Source of the DNA: Aggregatilineales bacterium
Lineage (GTDB): Bacteria; Chloroflexota; Anaerolineae; Aggregatilineales; Phototrophicaceae
Direction of reading: 5' to 3'
Assembly (NCBI GenBank): GCA_030834905.1
Contig: JAUQWZ010000003.1
Location: 62,001 to 126,000, forward strand
DNA: 64,000 bases
Part shown: piece by piece, positions 44,090 to 54,391 of the stretch
Layout of the letters: every line of letters starts with the position of its first letter
Numbering within the stretch: position 1 is the first letter of the stretch
Notes under the pieces: generated by a model
The model's input: only the letters and a program-made list of their open reading frames with translations
Databases searched by the model: none
What the model was told of the DNA's origin: nothing
Program-made: the position numbers and the translations under genes

Positions 44090-45121
44090 TTACCTTTCGC
44101 CGGAGTTCGGGGAAGCCAGCGGGCGGGTGCTGTCGCGCACGACCAGATCGGACATCAGCACCCGCTGGTGCAGTTCAGTCTGCGGGTCTTCGATGAGTTC
44201 GAGCAGATATTTCACCGCCATCTCATCCTGGCTGGCAAACTTAAAGTCGATGGTGGTAAGCTGCGGGTCGGTGTAGCTGGAGAGTTCGGTGTTATCAAAG
44301 CCCGCCACCGAGACGTCGTCGGGCACGCGCAGCCCGCGCTCGCGCAGCGCCTTCAGCGCCCCTACCGCCATGTTGTCCGAGCCGACCAGAATGGCGCTCA
44401 CCGGCTGACCGCTGTCGATGATCTGCTGTGCCGCTTCGTAGCCGCTTTGCATCGAATAATCGCCCGTGAAGGCGGGACCCGGCTCAAGCCCATGTTCGAG
44501 CAGCACGTTTTTCCAGGTGGTGTAGCGCCAGTACCCGTTGATCATATCGGCGTTGGGCGGAATGGCGGCGATATGGCGATGTCCCAGGTCGATCAGATGC
44601 TCAGTTGCCAGACGGGTGGCGTATGCCTGATCGAAGCCTACCCAGGCGATTTTCGATCCCGGCACGTAATCGCGGCGCACCAGCGGAATACCGTCGCACA
44701 TCCCCAGCAGTTCCTGATCTCCAATGCGCAGACGGGGCGCGTACATCAGAATGCCATCCACCAAACGGGCTGCCGCGCCTTCCAGCGCATCTGGCAGCGA
44801 TTCGAGCGTCGTCTCGGAGATGAGCAGACCGTAGCCGGACGCGCGGGCGGCGCGCACCATGTTCTTGGTCGAATCGGCTAGCCGACCGCCGTAGGTCACA
44901 TCGACGACGATCAGCTCAAGTGTATTGGAACGATTGGTGCTCAGCATCTGCGCCGCGCGGTTGGGGCGGTAATCCATCTCATCCATCAGGCGGAGGATGC
45001 GCTTGCGTGTTTTGTCGGAAACGCCGGGTTTATCGTTGATGACCAGCGACACGGTCTGATAGGACACGTCTGCCAGCCGGGCAATATCCCGGATCGTTGT
45101 ATGCTTCTTTCTGACTGTCAT
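44090..45121 (-). CDS. LacI-family regulator of the divergent sugar-acid operons
   Basis: 343-aa repressor. Residues 1-60 form the LacI helix-turn-helix and hinge (TTIRDIARLADVSYQTVSLV, then PNRAAQML). The remainder is the periplasmic-binding-like effector domain (ELIVVDVTYGGR, GHRHIAAIPPN, DDVSVAGFDNTELSSY). The gene leads its operon and lies beside two TTGACC-type palindromes in the divergent promoter region (45135-45146 and 45234-45245). Autoregulation and control of the ABC importer operon are therefore likely, with release by the imported sugar or an intermediate. The C-terminal sequence differs clearly from the second LacI protein at 51410. Confidence 0.93.
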   Translation of the reverse strand: MTVRKKHTTIRDIARLADVSYQTVSLVINDKPGVSDKTRKRILRLMDEMDYRPNRAAQMLSTNRSNTLELIVVDVTYGGRLADSTKNMVRAARASGYGLLISETTLESLPDALEGAAARLVDGILMYAPRLRIGDQELLGMCDGIPLVRRDYVPGSKIAWVGFDQAYATRLATEHLIDLGHRHIAAIPPNADMINGYWRYTTWKNVLLEHGLEPGPAFTGDYSMQSGYEAAQQIIDSGQPVSAILVGSDNMAVGALKALRERGLRVPDDVSVAGFDNTELSSYTDPQLTTIDFKFASQDEMAVKYLLELIEDPQTELHQRVLMSDLVVRDSTRPLASPNSGER

Positions 45122-45134
45122 ATTGCCACCTAAC

Positions 45135-45245
45135 TTGACCGTTCAATATAATAACACAGTTCAAATTTTTCAACCACAGCCGTTAAGCAGGATATTCGTG
45201 TTTGCCTTTTTCCTTTTTTGCTATACACTAACATTGACCGGTCAA
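45135..45245. promoter_or_regulatory. Divergent promoter with two LacI-type operators
   Basis: TTGACCGTTCAA (45135-45146) lies by the LacI start, and the perfect palindrome TTGACCGGTCAA (45234-45245) lies by the importer operon. Minus-strand promoter: TTGAAA -N17- TATATT, whose -10 touches the first operator. Plus-strand: extended -10 TGCTATACA near 45219-45227, just before the second operator. About 99 bases between operator centres would allow looping. Confidence 0.75.
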
Positions 45246-45297
45246 GTCAGACCGACCGCATAAACTTCAGGTTCGCTTTTTTGAAAGGATGTTAGCC

Positions 45298-46599
45298 ATG
45301 TATTCACGGAAACTTAGGTTCATTTCGCTGCTTCTCGTTACCATGCTGTTCCTGGCGTTGGGCAGCAGTGCCCTGGCACAGGACGCGCCGCTTGAGCTTC
45401 AGATGACGTGGTGGGGATCGCAGAATCGCCATGATCGCACCATCGCCGTTATCGAGATGTACGAAGCTGCCAACCCCGATATCGATATTGTCTACGAATT
45501 CTCGAATTTCACCGACTACTGGCCCCTGGTGCAGACCAAAGCCGCTGGTAATCAACTGCCCTGTATTATGCAGCAGGACTACCAATATCTGGCAGAGTGG
45601 GCGAATCGCGGGCTGCTCTATCCGCTTGATCCGTTCTTTACCGATGGCATAATCGACATTTCCAACGTCGATCAATCGATTCTGGACAGCGGCAGCATTG
45701 ACGGTCAGGTCTATGGTCTGAGCCTGGGCACGAATTCGCCGTCGATGATCCTCGACGTGGACGCCTTTGAAGCCGCCGGTATCGAACTGCCGCCGCTTGA
45801 CTGGACCTATGCCGATTTCGAAGCCATCGCCACGCAGCTTCATGATGAGCTGGGCATCTGGGCGATTTCCTACGGGATGGACGACGTGCAGATGTGGCGC
45901 GGTGTGTACATCAGCCGGGGCGAGTGGATCTTCAATGACGAAGGAACCGCGCTGGGTTACGAGGATGATCAGCCGTTTGTGGACTACCTGAACATGATCC
46001 GCCGCCTGCAGGAATCGGGCGCTATCGCCAGCGGTGAAGAACAGGTTGAGGCTTCGGCTAACGGGCACGAGAATTCGCCAATTGTGACCAGCGGCGAAGC
46101 CATGCGCTATCAGTGGAGCAATCAGGTCGTCTCGATCTTCTCTGCTGCTGGCGAAGACCGTCATTTCCGGCTGTGGCCCCTGCCGCGTACTGAAGGCGGC
46201 GCATCGGCGAATTATCTCAAGCCGTCCATGTTCCTGTCCGTTCCGTCGCAGTGTGAAAATCCTGAAGAAGCTGCCGCATTCCTCGACTTCTTCACCAATA
46301 GTCTCGAAGCGAACGAAGTGCTGTTTGCCGAGCGCGGCGTGCCGATTTCAACCGCCGTTCAGGATCACCTGCGTCCGATGCTGGATACCGTTGGCGCGGA
46401 AACCTTCGCTTTCATCGCGACAGTTGCCGAAGATGCCAGCCCCAACCCGCCGCCGGAACCGCAGGGATGGAGCGATATCAGCGCGAACGTCTACGGACCT
46501 GAGTTCGCCGAGCCGATCCGGTATGGTCTGCTAACGCCGGAAGATGGCGTGGTCATTCTGCGCGAGCAAGCCGACGCCATTCTGGCGCAGAACGAGTAA
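45298..46599 (+). CDS. ABC transporter extracellular sugar-binding protein
   Basis: 433-aa family 1 solute-binding protein. Signal peptide residues 1-27: basic start MYSRKLR, hydrophobic core, ALA cleavage before QDAPLELQMTWWGS. No lipobox Cys, so a secreted or otherwise retained form is implied. Typical strands follow: MYEAANPDIDIVYEFSNF, LPCIMQQDYQYLAEWANRG, VYGLSLGTNSPSMILDVDAF and the C-terminal domain with AAAFLDFFTNS. The ATG at 45298 is chosen because AAAGG is properly spaced from it; the ATG 9 bases upstream abuts the AAGG. First gene of the plus-strand operon, under the LacI operator. Ligand unknown; a uronide or sugar acid is suggested by the neighbours. Confidence 0.92.
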   Translation: MYSRKLRFISLLLVTMLFLALGSSALAQDAPLELQMTWWGSQNRHDRTIAVIEMYEAANPDIDIVYEFSNFTDYWPLVQTKAAGNQLPCIMQQDYQYLAEWANRGLLYPLDPFFTDGIIDISNVDQSILDSGSIDGQVYGLSLGTNSPSMILDVDAFEAAGIELPPLDWTYADFEAIATQLHDELGIWAISYGMDDVQMWRGVYISRGEWIFNDEGTALGYEDDQPFVDYLNMIRRLQESGAIASGEEQVEASANGHENSPIVTSGEAMRYQWSNQVVSIFSAAGEDRHFRLWPLPRTEGGASANYLKPSMFLSVPSQCENPEEAAAFLDFFTNSLEANEVLFAERGVPISTAVQDHLRPMLDTVGAETFAFIATVAEDASPNPPPEPQGWSDISANVYGPEFAEPIRYGLLTPEDGVVILREQADAILAQNE

Positions 46600-46631
46600 G
46601 CCAGAAGCAGCGTTCCAACGATTAAGGTAGT

Positions 46632-46665
46632 CACAGGGTACCGCCCTCACCGGTGGTACTCTGTG
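46632..46665 (+). promoter_or_regulatory. Intercistronic stem-loop between binding-protein and permease genes
   Basis: 14-bp arms (CACAGGGTACCGCC at 46632-46645, complement at 46652-46665, two G-T pairs) around a 6-base loop, 33 bases after the binding-protein stop. No T run follows, so it is more likely an mRNA-stabilising or partially attenuating structure that favours the binding protein over the permeases. Confidence 0.65.
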
Positions 46666-46703
46666 GTACTCATCATTTTGAGAGAATATTCTTGGGATAT
46701 CTT

Positions 46704-47678
46704 ATGAGTAAACCTGCGGCTGCCCTTCCTGTTTCCGGCACTGTGCAGCAAGAACCTGTGCAGGCGCGCGCGCGAGTAAAGACCCGAAACAAAGACTTCA
46801 AACAAAGTGACCTGGCTGGCTATCTGTTCATTTCGCCCTGGCTGATCGGCTTTCTGCTGTTCGGGTTAATTCCGCTGCTGATGTCGTTGTGGCTGGCATT
46901 TACCGACTATGACATCCTTAGCCCGACGACCAATTTTGTCGGACTGGACAACTTCGAGCGCATGTTTTTTCAGGATGCGCGCTATGGGCGTTCGGTAGCA
47001 GCGACCTTCCGCTATGTATTTGCCTCGGTTCCGCTGCGGCTGGCGTTCGCGCTTGGCGTGGCGATCCTGCTCAACACCAAGCGGCGCGGCGTCTACTGGT
47101 ATCGGGCGGCGTATTACGTGCCTTCGATCATCGGCGGCAGCGTTGCCGTCGCCGTGATGTGGCGGCAAATCTTCGGGCGCGAGGGCGTCGTCAATGCCGT
47201 CGCCCAGATGCTGGGGATGGACCCGGTGAACTGGTTCGGCAACCCGGATACGGCGCTGTGGACGCTGATTTTGCTTGCCGTGTGGCAGTTTGGCTCGCCG
47301 ATGCTCATTTTCCTCGCCGGGCTGCGCCAGATTCCAGCCGAAATGTACGAGTCGGCTTCGATTGACGGCGCCACCGCCTGGAACAAGTTCCTGAGCATCA
47401 CCCTGCCTCTGCTCACCCCCATCATCTTCTTTAACCTGATCATGCAGACAATCGGCAGCTTCAAGGTGTTCACCCAGGCGTTCATTGTGACGGGCGGCGC
47501 GCCGCTGGATTCGACCCTGTTCTATTCGCTCTATCTCTACAATCGCGGCTTCGCGAACTTCCAGATGGGCTATGCCGCCGCGATGGCGTGGGTAATGCTG
47601 CTCGTCATTGCCGTCCTCACGGCAGTCAGCTTCAAGCTCTCATCCTACTGGGTGTTTTATGAAACGGATGTGAGGTAG
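46704..47678 (+). CDS. ABC sugar permease, MalF/UgpA-type
   Basis: 324-aa inner-membrane permease with about six transmembrane helices, starting at YLFISPWLIGFLLFGLIPLL. The EAA loop that contacts the ATPase reads YESASIDGATAWNKFLSITL. The ATG at 46704 (MSKPAAALP) is used since the in-frame region upstream overlaps the stem-loop and reads unlike the family. It pairs with the next permease (4-base gap). No ATP-binding subunit is encoded in this operon, so a shared MsmX/UgpC-like ATPase from elsewhere in the genome is needed, which is common for this class. Confidence 0.93.
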   Translation: MSKPAAALPVSGTVQQEPVQARARVKTRNKDFKQSDLAGYLFISPWLIGFLLFGLIPLLMSLWLAFTDYDILSPTTNFVGLDNFERMFFQDARYGRSVAATFRYVFASVPLRLAFALGVAILLNTKRRGVYWYRAAYYVPSIIGGSVAVAVMWRQIFGREGVVNAVAQMLGMDPVNWFGNPDTALWTLILLAVWQFGSPMLIFLAGLRQIPAEMYESASIDGATAWNKFLSITLPLLTPIIFFNLIMQTIGSFKVFTQAFIVTGGAPLDSTLFYSLYLYNRGFANFQMGYAAAMAWVMLLVIAVLTAVSFKLSSYWVFYETDVR

Positions 47679-47682
47679 TCAG

Positions 47683-48570
47683 ATGCAGAACGTACAAGCG
47701 CTGCCCGCCAAAAATGTTCAGCAGGATAAGCGAAAAAAACAGATCCGCGATGGGCTGATTTATCATCTCCTGGTCGGTCTGGTTGGCTTGCTGATGCTGT
47801 ATCCGATTTTGTGGCTGGTTTCCAGTTCGCTCAAGCCCGCCGACGAGATCTGGACGTCGGTCTATTCGCTGGTTCCCAGCACATTCCGGTTTGAAAATTA
47901 CGTGAATGGCTGGCGGGGATTCGGCGGCATTTCATTCCTGACCTTCTACAAAAATTCCTTCTTCTATACCACCGTGGCGACCATCTTCACCGTCACATCG
48001 TCGCTGGTCGTCGCTTATGGCTTCGCCCGCATCAAGTTTCGGGGGAAGAAGATCTGGTTCACGGTCATGCTGCTGACGCTGATGCTGCCTGATCAGGTGC
48101 TGATCATCCCGCAGTACATCGTGTTCAGCCAACTGGACTGGATCAACACCTTCCTGCCGCTGCTGATTCCGCGCCTGGGCGGAAGCGTGTTCTTCATCTT
48201 CATGATCATCCAGTTCATACGCGGGATTCCCATCGATCTGGATGAGGCGGCGATGATCGACGGCGCGAACCAGTTTGGCGTGTTCTACAGCGTAATCCTG
48301 CCGCAGCTTAAACCGGCGTTTATCACGGCGGCGATCTTCTCGTTCTACTGGACGTGGGATGATTTCTTCGGTCCGCTGATCTATCTGACCGATCCCAACC
48401 TGTACACTGTTTCGATTGCGCTGCGCAACTTCTCGGACAGCACCTCTGTCACTGACTGGGGCGCGGTATTCGCCATGCTGACGCTGTCGCTGGTGCCGGT
48501 ATTCCTGCTTTTCATCTTCTTCCAGCGCTATCTGGTCGAAGGCATCGCCACAACCGGACTGAAAGGCTAG
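47683..48570 (+). CDS. ABC sugar permease, MalG/UgpE-type
   Basis: 295-aa inner-membrane permease, partner of the preceding one. Family signs: HLLVGLVGLLMLYPILWLVS first helix, SLKPADEIWTS, VAYGFARIKFRGKK and the EAA motif DEAAMIDGANQFGVFYSVIL followed by PQLKPA. Six helices expected. The gene starts 4 bases after its partner and 5 bases before the YesL-like gene, all in one operon downstream of the LacI-controlled promoter. Confidence 0.94.
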   Translation: MQNVQALPAKNVQQDKRKKQIRDGLIYHLLVGLVGLLMLYPILWLVSSSLKPADEIWTSVYSLVPSTFRFENYVNGWRGFGGISFLTFYKNSFFYTTVATIFTVTSSLVVAYGFARIKFRGKKIWFTVMLLTLMLPDQVLIIPQYIVFSQLDWINTFLPLLIPRLGGSVFFIFMIIQFIRGIPIDLDEAAMIDGANQFGVFYSVILPQLKPAFITAAIFSFYWTWDDFFGPLIYLTDPNLYTVSIALRNFSDSTSVTDWGAVFAMLTLSLVPVFLLFIFFQRYLVEGIATTGLKG

Positions 48571-48575
48571 CCAGT

Positions 48576-49238
48576 ATGAGCGCGCGACGGACGAATCTGC
48601 GGGAGGATCTTGGCGATATCTATGACCAGCTTGAACGATGGTCATCGTTTATCCTGGCAAACCTCCTCTGGTGTATCGTCAGTATCGCCATCATCACCAT
48701 CCCCGCCGCCACTGCCGGGCTGTTCTCGGTGATGTCGCTGCGCGCGCGCGGCAAGCAGCCAGATTTGTTCCCCGAATTCTTTGGCGCGATGCGCCGCCTG
48801 TGGCTAAAATCAAGCCTGATCGGGCTGCTCGATCTGCTGGCGGGCGGTCTGATCGTGCTTAACCTGTCCATCTTTCCCATGATGGACATGAGCGATCCGC
48901 TGGCATTTCTCGCTCGCAGCATCACCTATTTCGTGGCATTTGTGTTTCTGCTGGTCAACCTGTACCTCTGGTCGCTGCTGGTGGTGCTGGACGTACCGCT
49001 GAAGCAGCTTATCGAAACGGCGCTAAAACTGGTTTTTATCTATCCTGTCTGGTCGGTGGGGGTGCTGGCTGCCGCTGTCGTCCCCATCCTGATCAGTCTG
49101 TTTCTTCCTCAGGCTGTCCTGCTGCTGGTCACGGTCGCGGGCTGTGTCTTCATCATCTGTAAGGGAACGTGGCGGATCATTCGCCGCCACCTTTCCGAAA
49201 GTGAGCTGGCAGCGCTGGAGGCAGCACATTCACCCTAA
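48576..49238 (+). CDS. YesL-like (DUF624) membrane protein
   Basis: 220-aa integral membrane protein with about five hydrophobic helices (ILANLLWCIVSIAIITIPAA, LIGLLDLLAGGLIVLNLSIF, FVAFVFLLVNLYLWSLLVVL and others). The start NLREDLGDIYDQLERW and helix 1 with NLLW...P followed by TAGLFSVM match the DUF624/YesL family as I know it. Relatives accompany ABC importers for oligosaccharides such as rhamnogalacturonan fragments in Gram-positive bacteria, with unproven function. The gene sits between the permeases and a Gfo/Idh/MocA gene. It may assist the transporter; no catalytic motif is seen. Confidence 0.82.
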   Translation: MSARRTNLREDLGDIYDQLERWSSFILANLLWCIVSIAIITIPAATAGLFSVMSLRARGKQPDLFPEFFGAMRRLWLKSSLIGLLDLLAGGLIVLNLSIFPMMDMSDPLAFLARSITYFVAFVFLLVNLYLWSLLVVLDVPLKQLIETALKLVFIYPVWSVGVLAAAVVPILISLFLPQAVLLLVTVAGCVFIICKGTWRIIRRHLSESELAALEAAHSP

Positions 49239-49250
49239 AGGATGGGCATA

Positions 49251-50561
<1,311 letters not shown>

Positions 50562-50576
50562 TGGAACTCAACAGCG

Positions 50577-51413
50577 ATGACTCCATTCACTCCTTTCATT
50601 GACCAGCTTTTCAGCCTGAACGACAAGGTTGCCGTTGTCACGGGCGCAACCGGCGTGCTTGGCGGCGGCATGGCGCGCGGTCTGGCGCAGGCGGGCGCGA
50701 AGGTGGCGATTCTCGGACGCCGCCGCGACAAGGCGGACGCCGCTGTCGAGCAGATCCGGCAGTCTGGCGGGCGGGCGCTTGCCACGCCAGCCGACGTGAT
50801 GGATAAAGCGCAGCTTGAAGCGGCGCGGGATGCGGTGCTGGCGGAATGGGGCAAAATCGACATCCTCATCAACGCGGCAGGCGGCACGACTGCCGAAGCA
50901 ACGGTATCGCCCGACAAGACGATCTTTGATATGCCGCTTGACCCGATGCGCTACGTCATCGATCTGAACCTGATCGGCACACTGCTGCCGTCGCAGGTCT
51001 TTGGCGAGGTGATGGCGAAGGCGGGTCAGGGCTGCATCGTCAACATTTCATCCATGAACGCGCAGCGGGCGCTGACGCGGGCGATGGCGTATTCCGCCGG
51101 AAAAGCCGCCATCGACAATTTTACCCGGTGGCTGGCGGTGGAACTGACGACCAAGTTTGGCGAAGGGCTGCGCGTCAACGCCATCGCGCCGGGCTTCTTC
51201 GTCGCCGATCAGAACCGTTCGCTGCTGCTCAACGACGACAACACCCTGACGCCGCGCGGTCAGAAGATCATCGATCACACCCCTGCCGGGCGCTTCGGCA
51301 TCCCGGACGATCTGGTCGGTCCGCTGATCTGGCTGTGCAGCCCGGCGGCGCGTTTTGTCAACGGCACTGTCATCATGGTCGATGGCGGCGCCAACGCTTT
51401 CAGCGGCATCTAA
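50577..51413 (+). CDS. Short-chain dehydrogenase, UxuB/YjmF-like
   Basis: 278-aa classical SDR. Cofactor motif VTGATGVLGGGMA (21-33), NAAGG (99-103), catalytic Ser159, Tyr172 and Lys176 (SSMNAQRALTRAMAYSAGK). The C-terminus FGIPDDLVGPLIWLCSPAAR then VDGGANAFSGI is the pattern I associate with SDR-type mannonate/fructuronate oxidoreductases. That fits with the UxaA-type dehydratase of the divergent operon and makes a hexuronate route plausible. Last gene of the importer operon. Its 3' end overlaps the convergent LacI gene by 4 bases. The substrate assignment is by analogy only. Confidence 0.88.
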   Translation: MTPFTPFIDQLFSLNDKVAVVTGATGVLGGGMARGLAQAGAKVAILGRRRDKADAAVEQIRQSGGRALATPADVMDKAQLEAARDAVLAEWGKIDILINAAGGTTAEATVSPDKTIFDMPLDPMRYVIDLNLIGTLLPSQVFGEVMAKAGQGCIVNISSMNAQRALTRAMAYSAGKAAIDNFTRWLAVELTTKFGEGLRVNAIAPGFFVADQNRSLLLNDDNTLTPRGQKIIDHTPAGRFGIPDDLVGPLIWLCSPAARFVNGTVIMVDGGANAFSGI

Positions 51414-52423
51414 CGCGGCGGCGCGGCGCTGTCCCGGACGATCAGTTTCGGGTACAGCAGATGCTGCTGCACCGGCGTATCCGGCGCTTCGATAAATTCC
51501 AGCAGGCAGCGCACCCCCATCGCCCCCAGCGCGTTGAAGTCCTGCTGAACGGTTGTCAGCGCCGGACGGAAAAACGCCGCTTCGGGAATATCGTCAAACC
51601 CCACCACCGACACATCATCAGGCACGCGCAGCCCGCGCTCGCGCAGCGCGTATATCGCCCCCAGCGCCATCTGATCGTTGCCCACCACCAGCGCGGTGAA
51701 GCCGGGATCGTCGTTCAGCAGCAGCCGGGCTGACCGGTAGCCGCTGTCTGCCGACCAATCGCCCTCGATGCTTTTCTGGGGCTGGAGTCCGGCGGCGTGG
51801 AGCGAGGCTGTCCACTGTTCGTGGCGGGCAATAGCGCCAAACCAGTTCAGGGGTCCGCTGATCTCCGCCATTCGCTGGTGTCCCATCCCGATCAGGTATT
51901 CGGTCACCAACCGGCTGCCGTAAGTCTGCTCAACGACGACTGACGGCACCTCCAGCCCGATTTCAGGGTCAATCTGAACCAGCGGGATGCCGTGACACAG
52001 GCTGGCGAGATCATCGTAGGCAAAGCCGACCACTGGCGAAATCGCCAGAATACCATCCACCCGCCGCCCGGTCAGGTTGTCCATCGCCTGATGAAGCGCG
52101 TCGCTCGAAGGCTGGTTGATGGCGGAAAAGATGAGGTCGTAGCCCAACGCTTTCGCCGTTCGCTCGATGTTGAGGACGATCTGGGTCGGTCCGTAGTGGC
52201 TCATACCAAAGACCAGCACCGCCAGGGTGTGCGAGCGATTGACGGCGAGGCTCTTGGCGACCATGTTCGGCTGGTAGCCCAGTTCGGCGATTACCTTCTG
52301 GACGCGGGCGCGTGTCTCCGGCGATACGCTGGGGTGGGCGTTGATAACCCGCGAAACGGTCTGGTAGGAAACCTCTGCTATCCTGGCAACGTCATGGAGC
52401 GTGTAGCGCTGCTTCTTCATCAC
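51410..52423 (-). CDS. LacI-family regulator of araBD
   Basis: 337-aa LacI-type repressor. DNA-binding domain YTLHDVARIAEVSYQTVSRV, hinge PNMVAKSLAV, then the effector domain (LAVLVFGMSHYGPTQIV, GHQRMAEISGPLNWFGA, DDVSVVGFDDIPEAAFF). It lies divergent to araB, with two TGTGA-N4-TCACA sites in between, one near each gene. That marks it as the likely local repressor of arabinose use and of itself. L-arabinose or a pathway intermediate is the probable effector by position; this is not shown by sequence. Confidence 0.92.
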   Translation of the reverse strand: MMKKQRYTLHDVARIAEVSYQTVSRVINAHPSVSPETRARVQKVIAELGYQPNMVAKSLAVNRSHTLAVLVFGMSHYGPTQIVLNIERTAKALGYDLIFSAINQPSSDALHQAMDNLTGRRVDGILAISPVVGFAYDDLASLCHGIPLVQIDPEIGLEVPSVVVEQTYGSRLVTEYLIGMGHQRMAEISGPLNWFGAIARHEQWTASLHAAGLQPQKSIEGDWSADSGYRSARLLLNDDPGFTALVVGNDQMALGAIYALRERGLRVPDDVSVVGFDDIPEAAFFRPALTTVQQDFNALGAMGVRCLLEFIEAPDTPVQQHLLYPKLIVRDSAAPPR

Positions 52424-52729
52424 TGGTCTGCCTTGCGCTAATGAGCAGCCTGTGGAACACAGCCCACAAGCTGGTGCTTCAATACTCGTATGTGATCGGT
52501 CACAATTATGAGCATCGTCCGGCGCTTTTCAAGCTTTTGGCTGTTTGACCAATGTTCAGGCGCGCGATTTATCGTGATCTGTCAGGCTGATGAACCACTG
52601 CGCGCCAGCATTTGTTGACAGGGCGTTTCGTTTGCTGTCTAATAGAGATGTGAGCGTTCACAACGCGGTCTTGGCGCGCGCCTGATATGATCGCGTTTGG
52701 GTAAAACACTGGACGAGTTAGGATTATTT
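52424..52729. promoter_or_regulatory. Divergent lacI-araB promoter region with two operators
   Basis: 306 bases. Operators TGTGATCGGTCACA (52491-52504) and TGTGAGCGTTCACA (52649-52662) share TGTGA-N4-TCACA. The araB promoter is TTGACA (52615-52620) -N17- TCTAAT (52638-52643), so the second operator covers the expected start of transcription. The araB ribosome-binding site is AGGA before ATG 52730. The regulator-side promoter is not clear. Confidence 0.78.
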
Positions 52730-54391
52730 ATGTACACCATAGGCATTGATTACGGCACGCTTTCGGGTCGCGCGCTGCTGGTGGATGTCCACAGCGGCGC
52801 AGAAGTTGCCACCGCAGTCTACGAATATCCACACGGCGTCATCGAGGAAGCGCTGCCCGCCACCGGACGCAAGCTGCCGCCCGAGTGGGCGCTTCAGCAC
52901 CCGCAGGACTACCTCGATGTCCTCTATCACACCGTACCGGCAGTCATGAAAGAAAGCGGCGTCAATCCGGCGGAAGTCGTCGGCATTGGCATCGACTTCA
53001 CCGCCAGCACGCCCATGCCGACCAAAGCCGACGGCACGCCGCTGTGCTTCCTGGAGCAGTTTCGGGGCGAGCCGCACGCTTACGTCAAGCTGTGGAAGCA
53101 CCATGCCAGCCAGCCGCAAGCCGACAAGATCAACGCGACAGCGCGGGCGCGCGGCGAAACCTGGCTCAAGCGCTACGGCGGCAAGTATTCGTCGGAATGG
53201 TTCTTCAGCAAGCTGCTGCAAATCCTCGAAGAAGCGCCCAGCGTCTACCGCGAGATCGACACCTTTGTCGAGGCGGCGGACTGGGTGATCTGGCAGCTGA
53301 CCGGCAACCTGACGCGCAACACCTGTACGGCGGGTTACAAGATGCTGGTGCAGGACGGCGACTATCCCTCGCCTGAGTTCTTCGCGGCGCTGAATCCCGA
53401 GTTTGGCAACGTGATCGGCACTAAAGTCGGGCGCGAGTTCGCGCCGCTGGGCGCAAATGCTGGCGGCTTGACTTCAGCGATGGCGGAGAAGCTCGGATTG
53501 CCGGCGGATATTGCCGTCGCCGTCGCCAACGTCGATGCGCATGTGACCGTTCCGGCAGTCCGGGCGACTGAGCCGGGCATCATGGTCATGATCATGGGAA
53601 CGTCCACCTGCCACATGATCTGTGATGAGAAGCTGGCAGATGTGCCGGGCATGTGCGGCGTGGTGGACGGCGGCATCGTCCCGAAGTTGTACGGCTTTGA
53701 AGCCGGGCAGTCCGCCGTGGGCGATATTTTCGCCTGGTTCGTCGATAACGCGGTGCCGCCCGAATATCACGAGGCGGCAAGCAGCGCCGGTCTGGGGCTG
53801 CACGCCTATCTGGAACGGGAAGCGTCCACCCAGAAGCCGGGCGAACACGGGCTGCTGGCGCTGGACTGGTGGAACGGCAATCGTTCAACGCTGGTCGATA
53901 CCGAACTCAGCGGGCTGTTGATCGGCATGACGCTGGCGACGCGCGCGCCGGATATCTACCGCGCCCTGATCGAAGCGACGGCTTTTGGCACGCGCGAGAT
54001 CATCGAGACATTCGAGGCGTCGGGCGTGCAGGTGAAAACGCTGATCGCCGCTGGCGGCTTGCCCGAAAAGAACGCCCTGCTGCGCCAGATTTACGCCGAT
54101 GTGACCGGGCGTTCGATGCGGCTGGCAGGATCGTCGCAGTCACCCGCGCTTGGTTCTGCCATTCACGCGGCGGTGGCGGCAGGCGTCTATCCCGATATTC
54201 AGGCGGCGTCGGACGCGCTTGGCAGGCTGAAGGACGACGTAGTCAACCCGATTCCTGAGAATCAGGCGGTTTACGACGCGCTTTATCAGGACTACAAGCT
54301 GCTCTACGATACCTTTGGGCGTGGGGCAAACGACGTGATGAAGCGGCTGCGGAAAATTCGCGACGCCGGGCGAGGAGAAGCGCTGTCATGA
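52730..54391 (+). CDS. araB: L-ribulokinase
   Basis: 553-aa FGGY-family kinase that phosphorylates L-ribulose to L-ribulose 5-phosphate. Signature features: IGIDYGTLSGRALLVD phosphate-binding start, GIGIDFTASTPMPTKADGTP, KLWKHHA, ADWVIWQLTGNL, MVMIMGTSTCHMI, LYGFEAGQSAVGDIFAWFV and the FGGY-type ending segment with AAGGLPEKNALLRQIYADVT. Length matches AraB (about 550-570) rather than xylulokinase (about 490). The ATG at 52730 is chosen for AGGATTATTT upstream; a longer frame from 52697 has no such site. It overlaps araD by ATGA and is controlled by the promoter and LacI operator just upstream. Confidence 0.94.
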   Translation: MYTIGIDYGTLSGRALLVDVHSGAEVATAVYEYPHGVIEEALPATGRKLPPEWALQHPQDYLDVLYHTVPAVMKESGVNPAEVVGIGIDFTASTPMPTKADGTPLCFLEQFRGEPHAYVKLWKHHASQPQADKINATARARGETWLKRYGGKYSSEWFFSKLLQILEEAPSVYREIDTFVEAADWVIWQLTGNLTRNTCTAGYKMLVQDGDYPSPEFFAALNPEFGNVIGTKVGREFAPLGANAGGLTSAMAEKLGLPADIAVAVANVDAHVTVPAVRATEPGIMVMIMGTSTCHMICDEKLADVPGMCGVVDGGIVPKLYGFEAGQSAVGDIFAWFVDNAVPPEYHEAASSAGLGLHAYLEREASTQKPGEHGLLALDWWNGNRSTLVDTELSGLLIGMTLATRAPDIYRALIEATAFGTREIIETFEASGVQVKTLIAAGGLPEKNALLRQIYADVTGRSMRLAGSSQSPALGSAIHAAVAAGVYPDIQAASDALGRLKDDVVNPIPENQAVYDALYQDYKLLYDTFGRGANDVMKRLRKIRDAGRGEALS

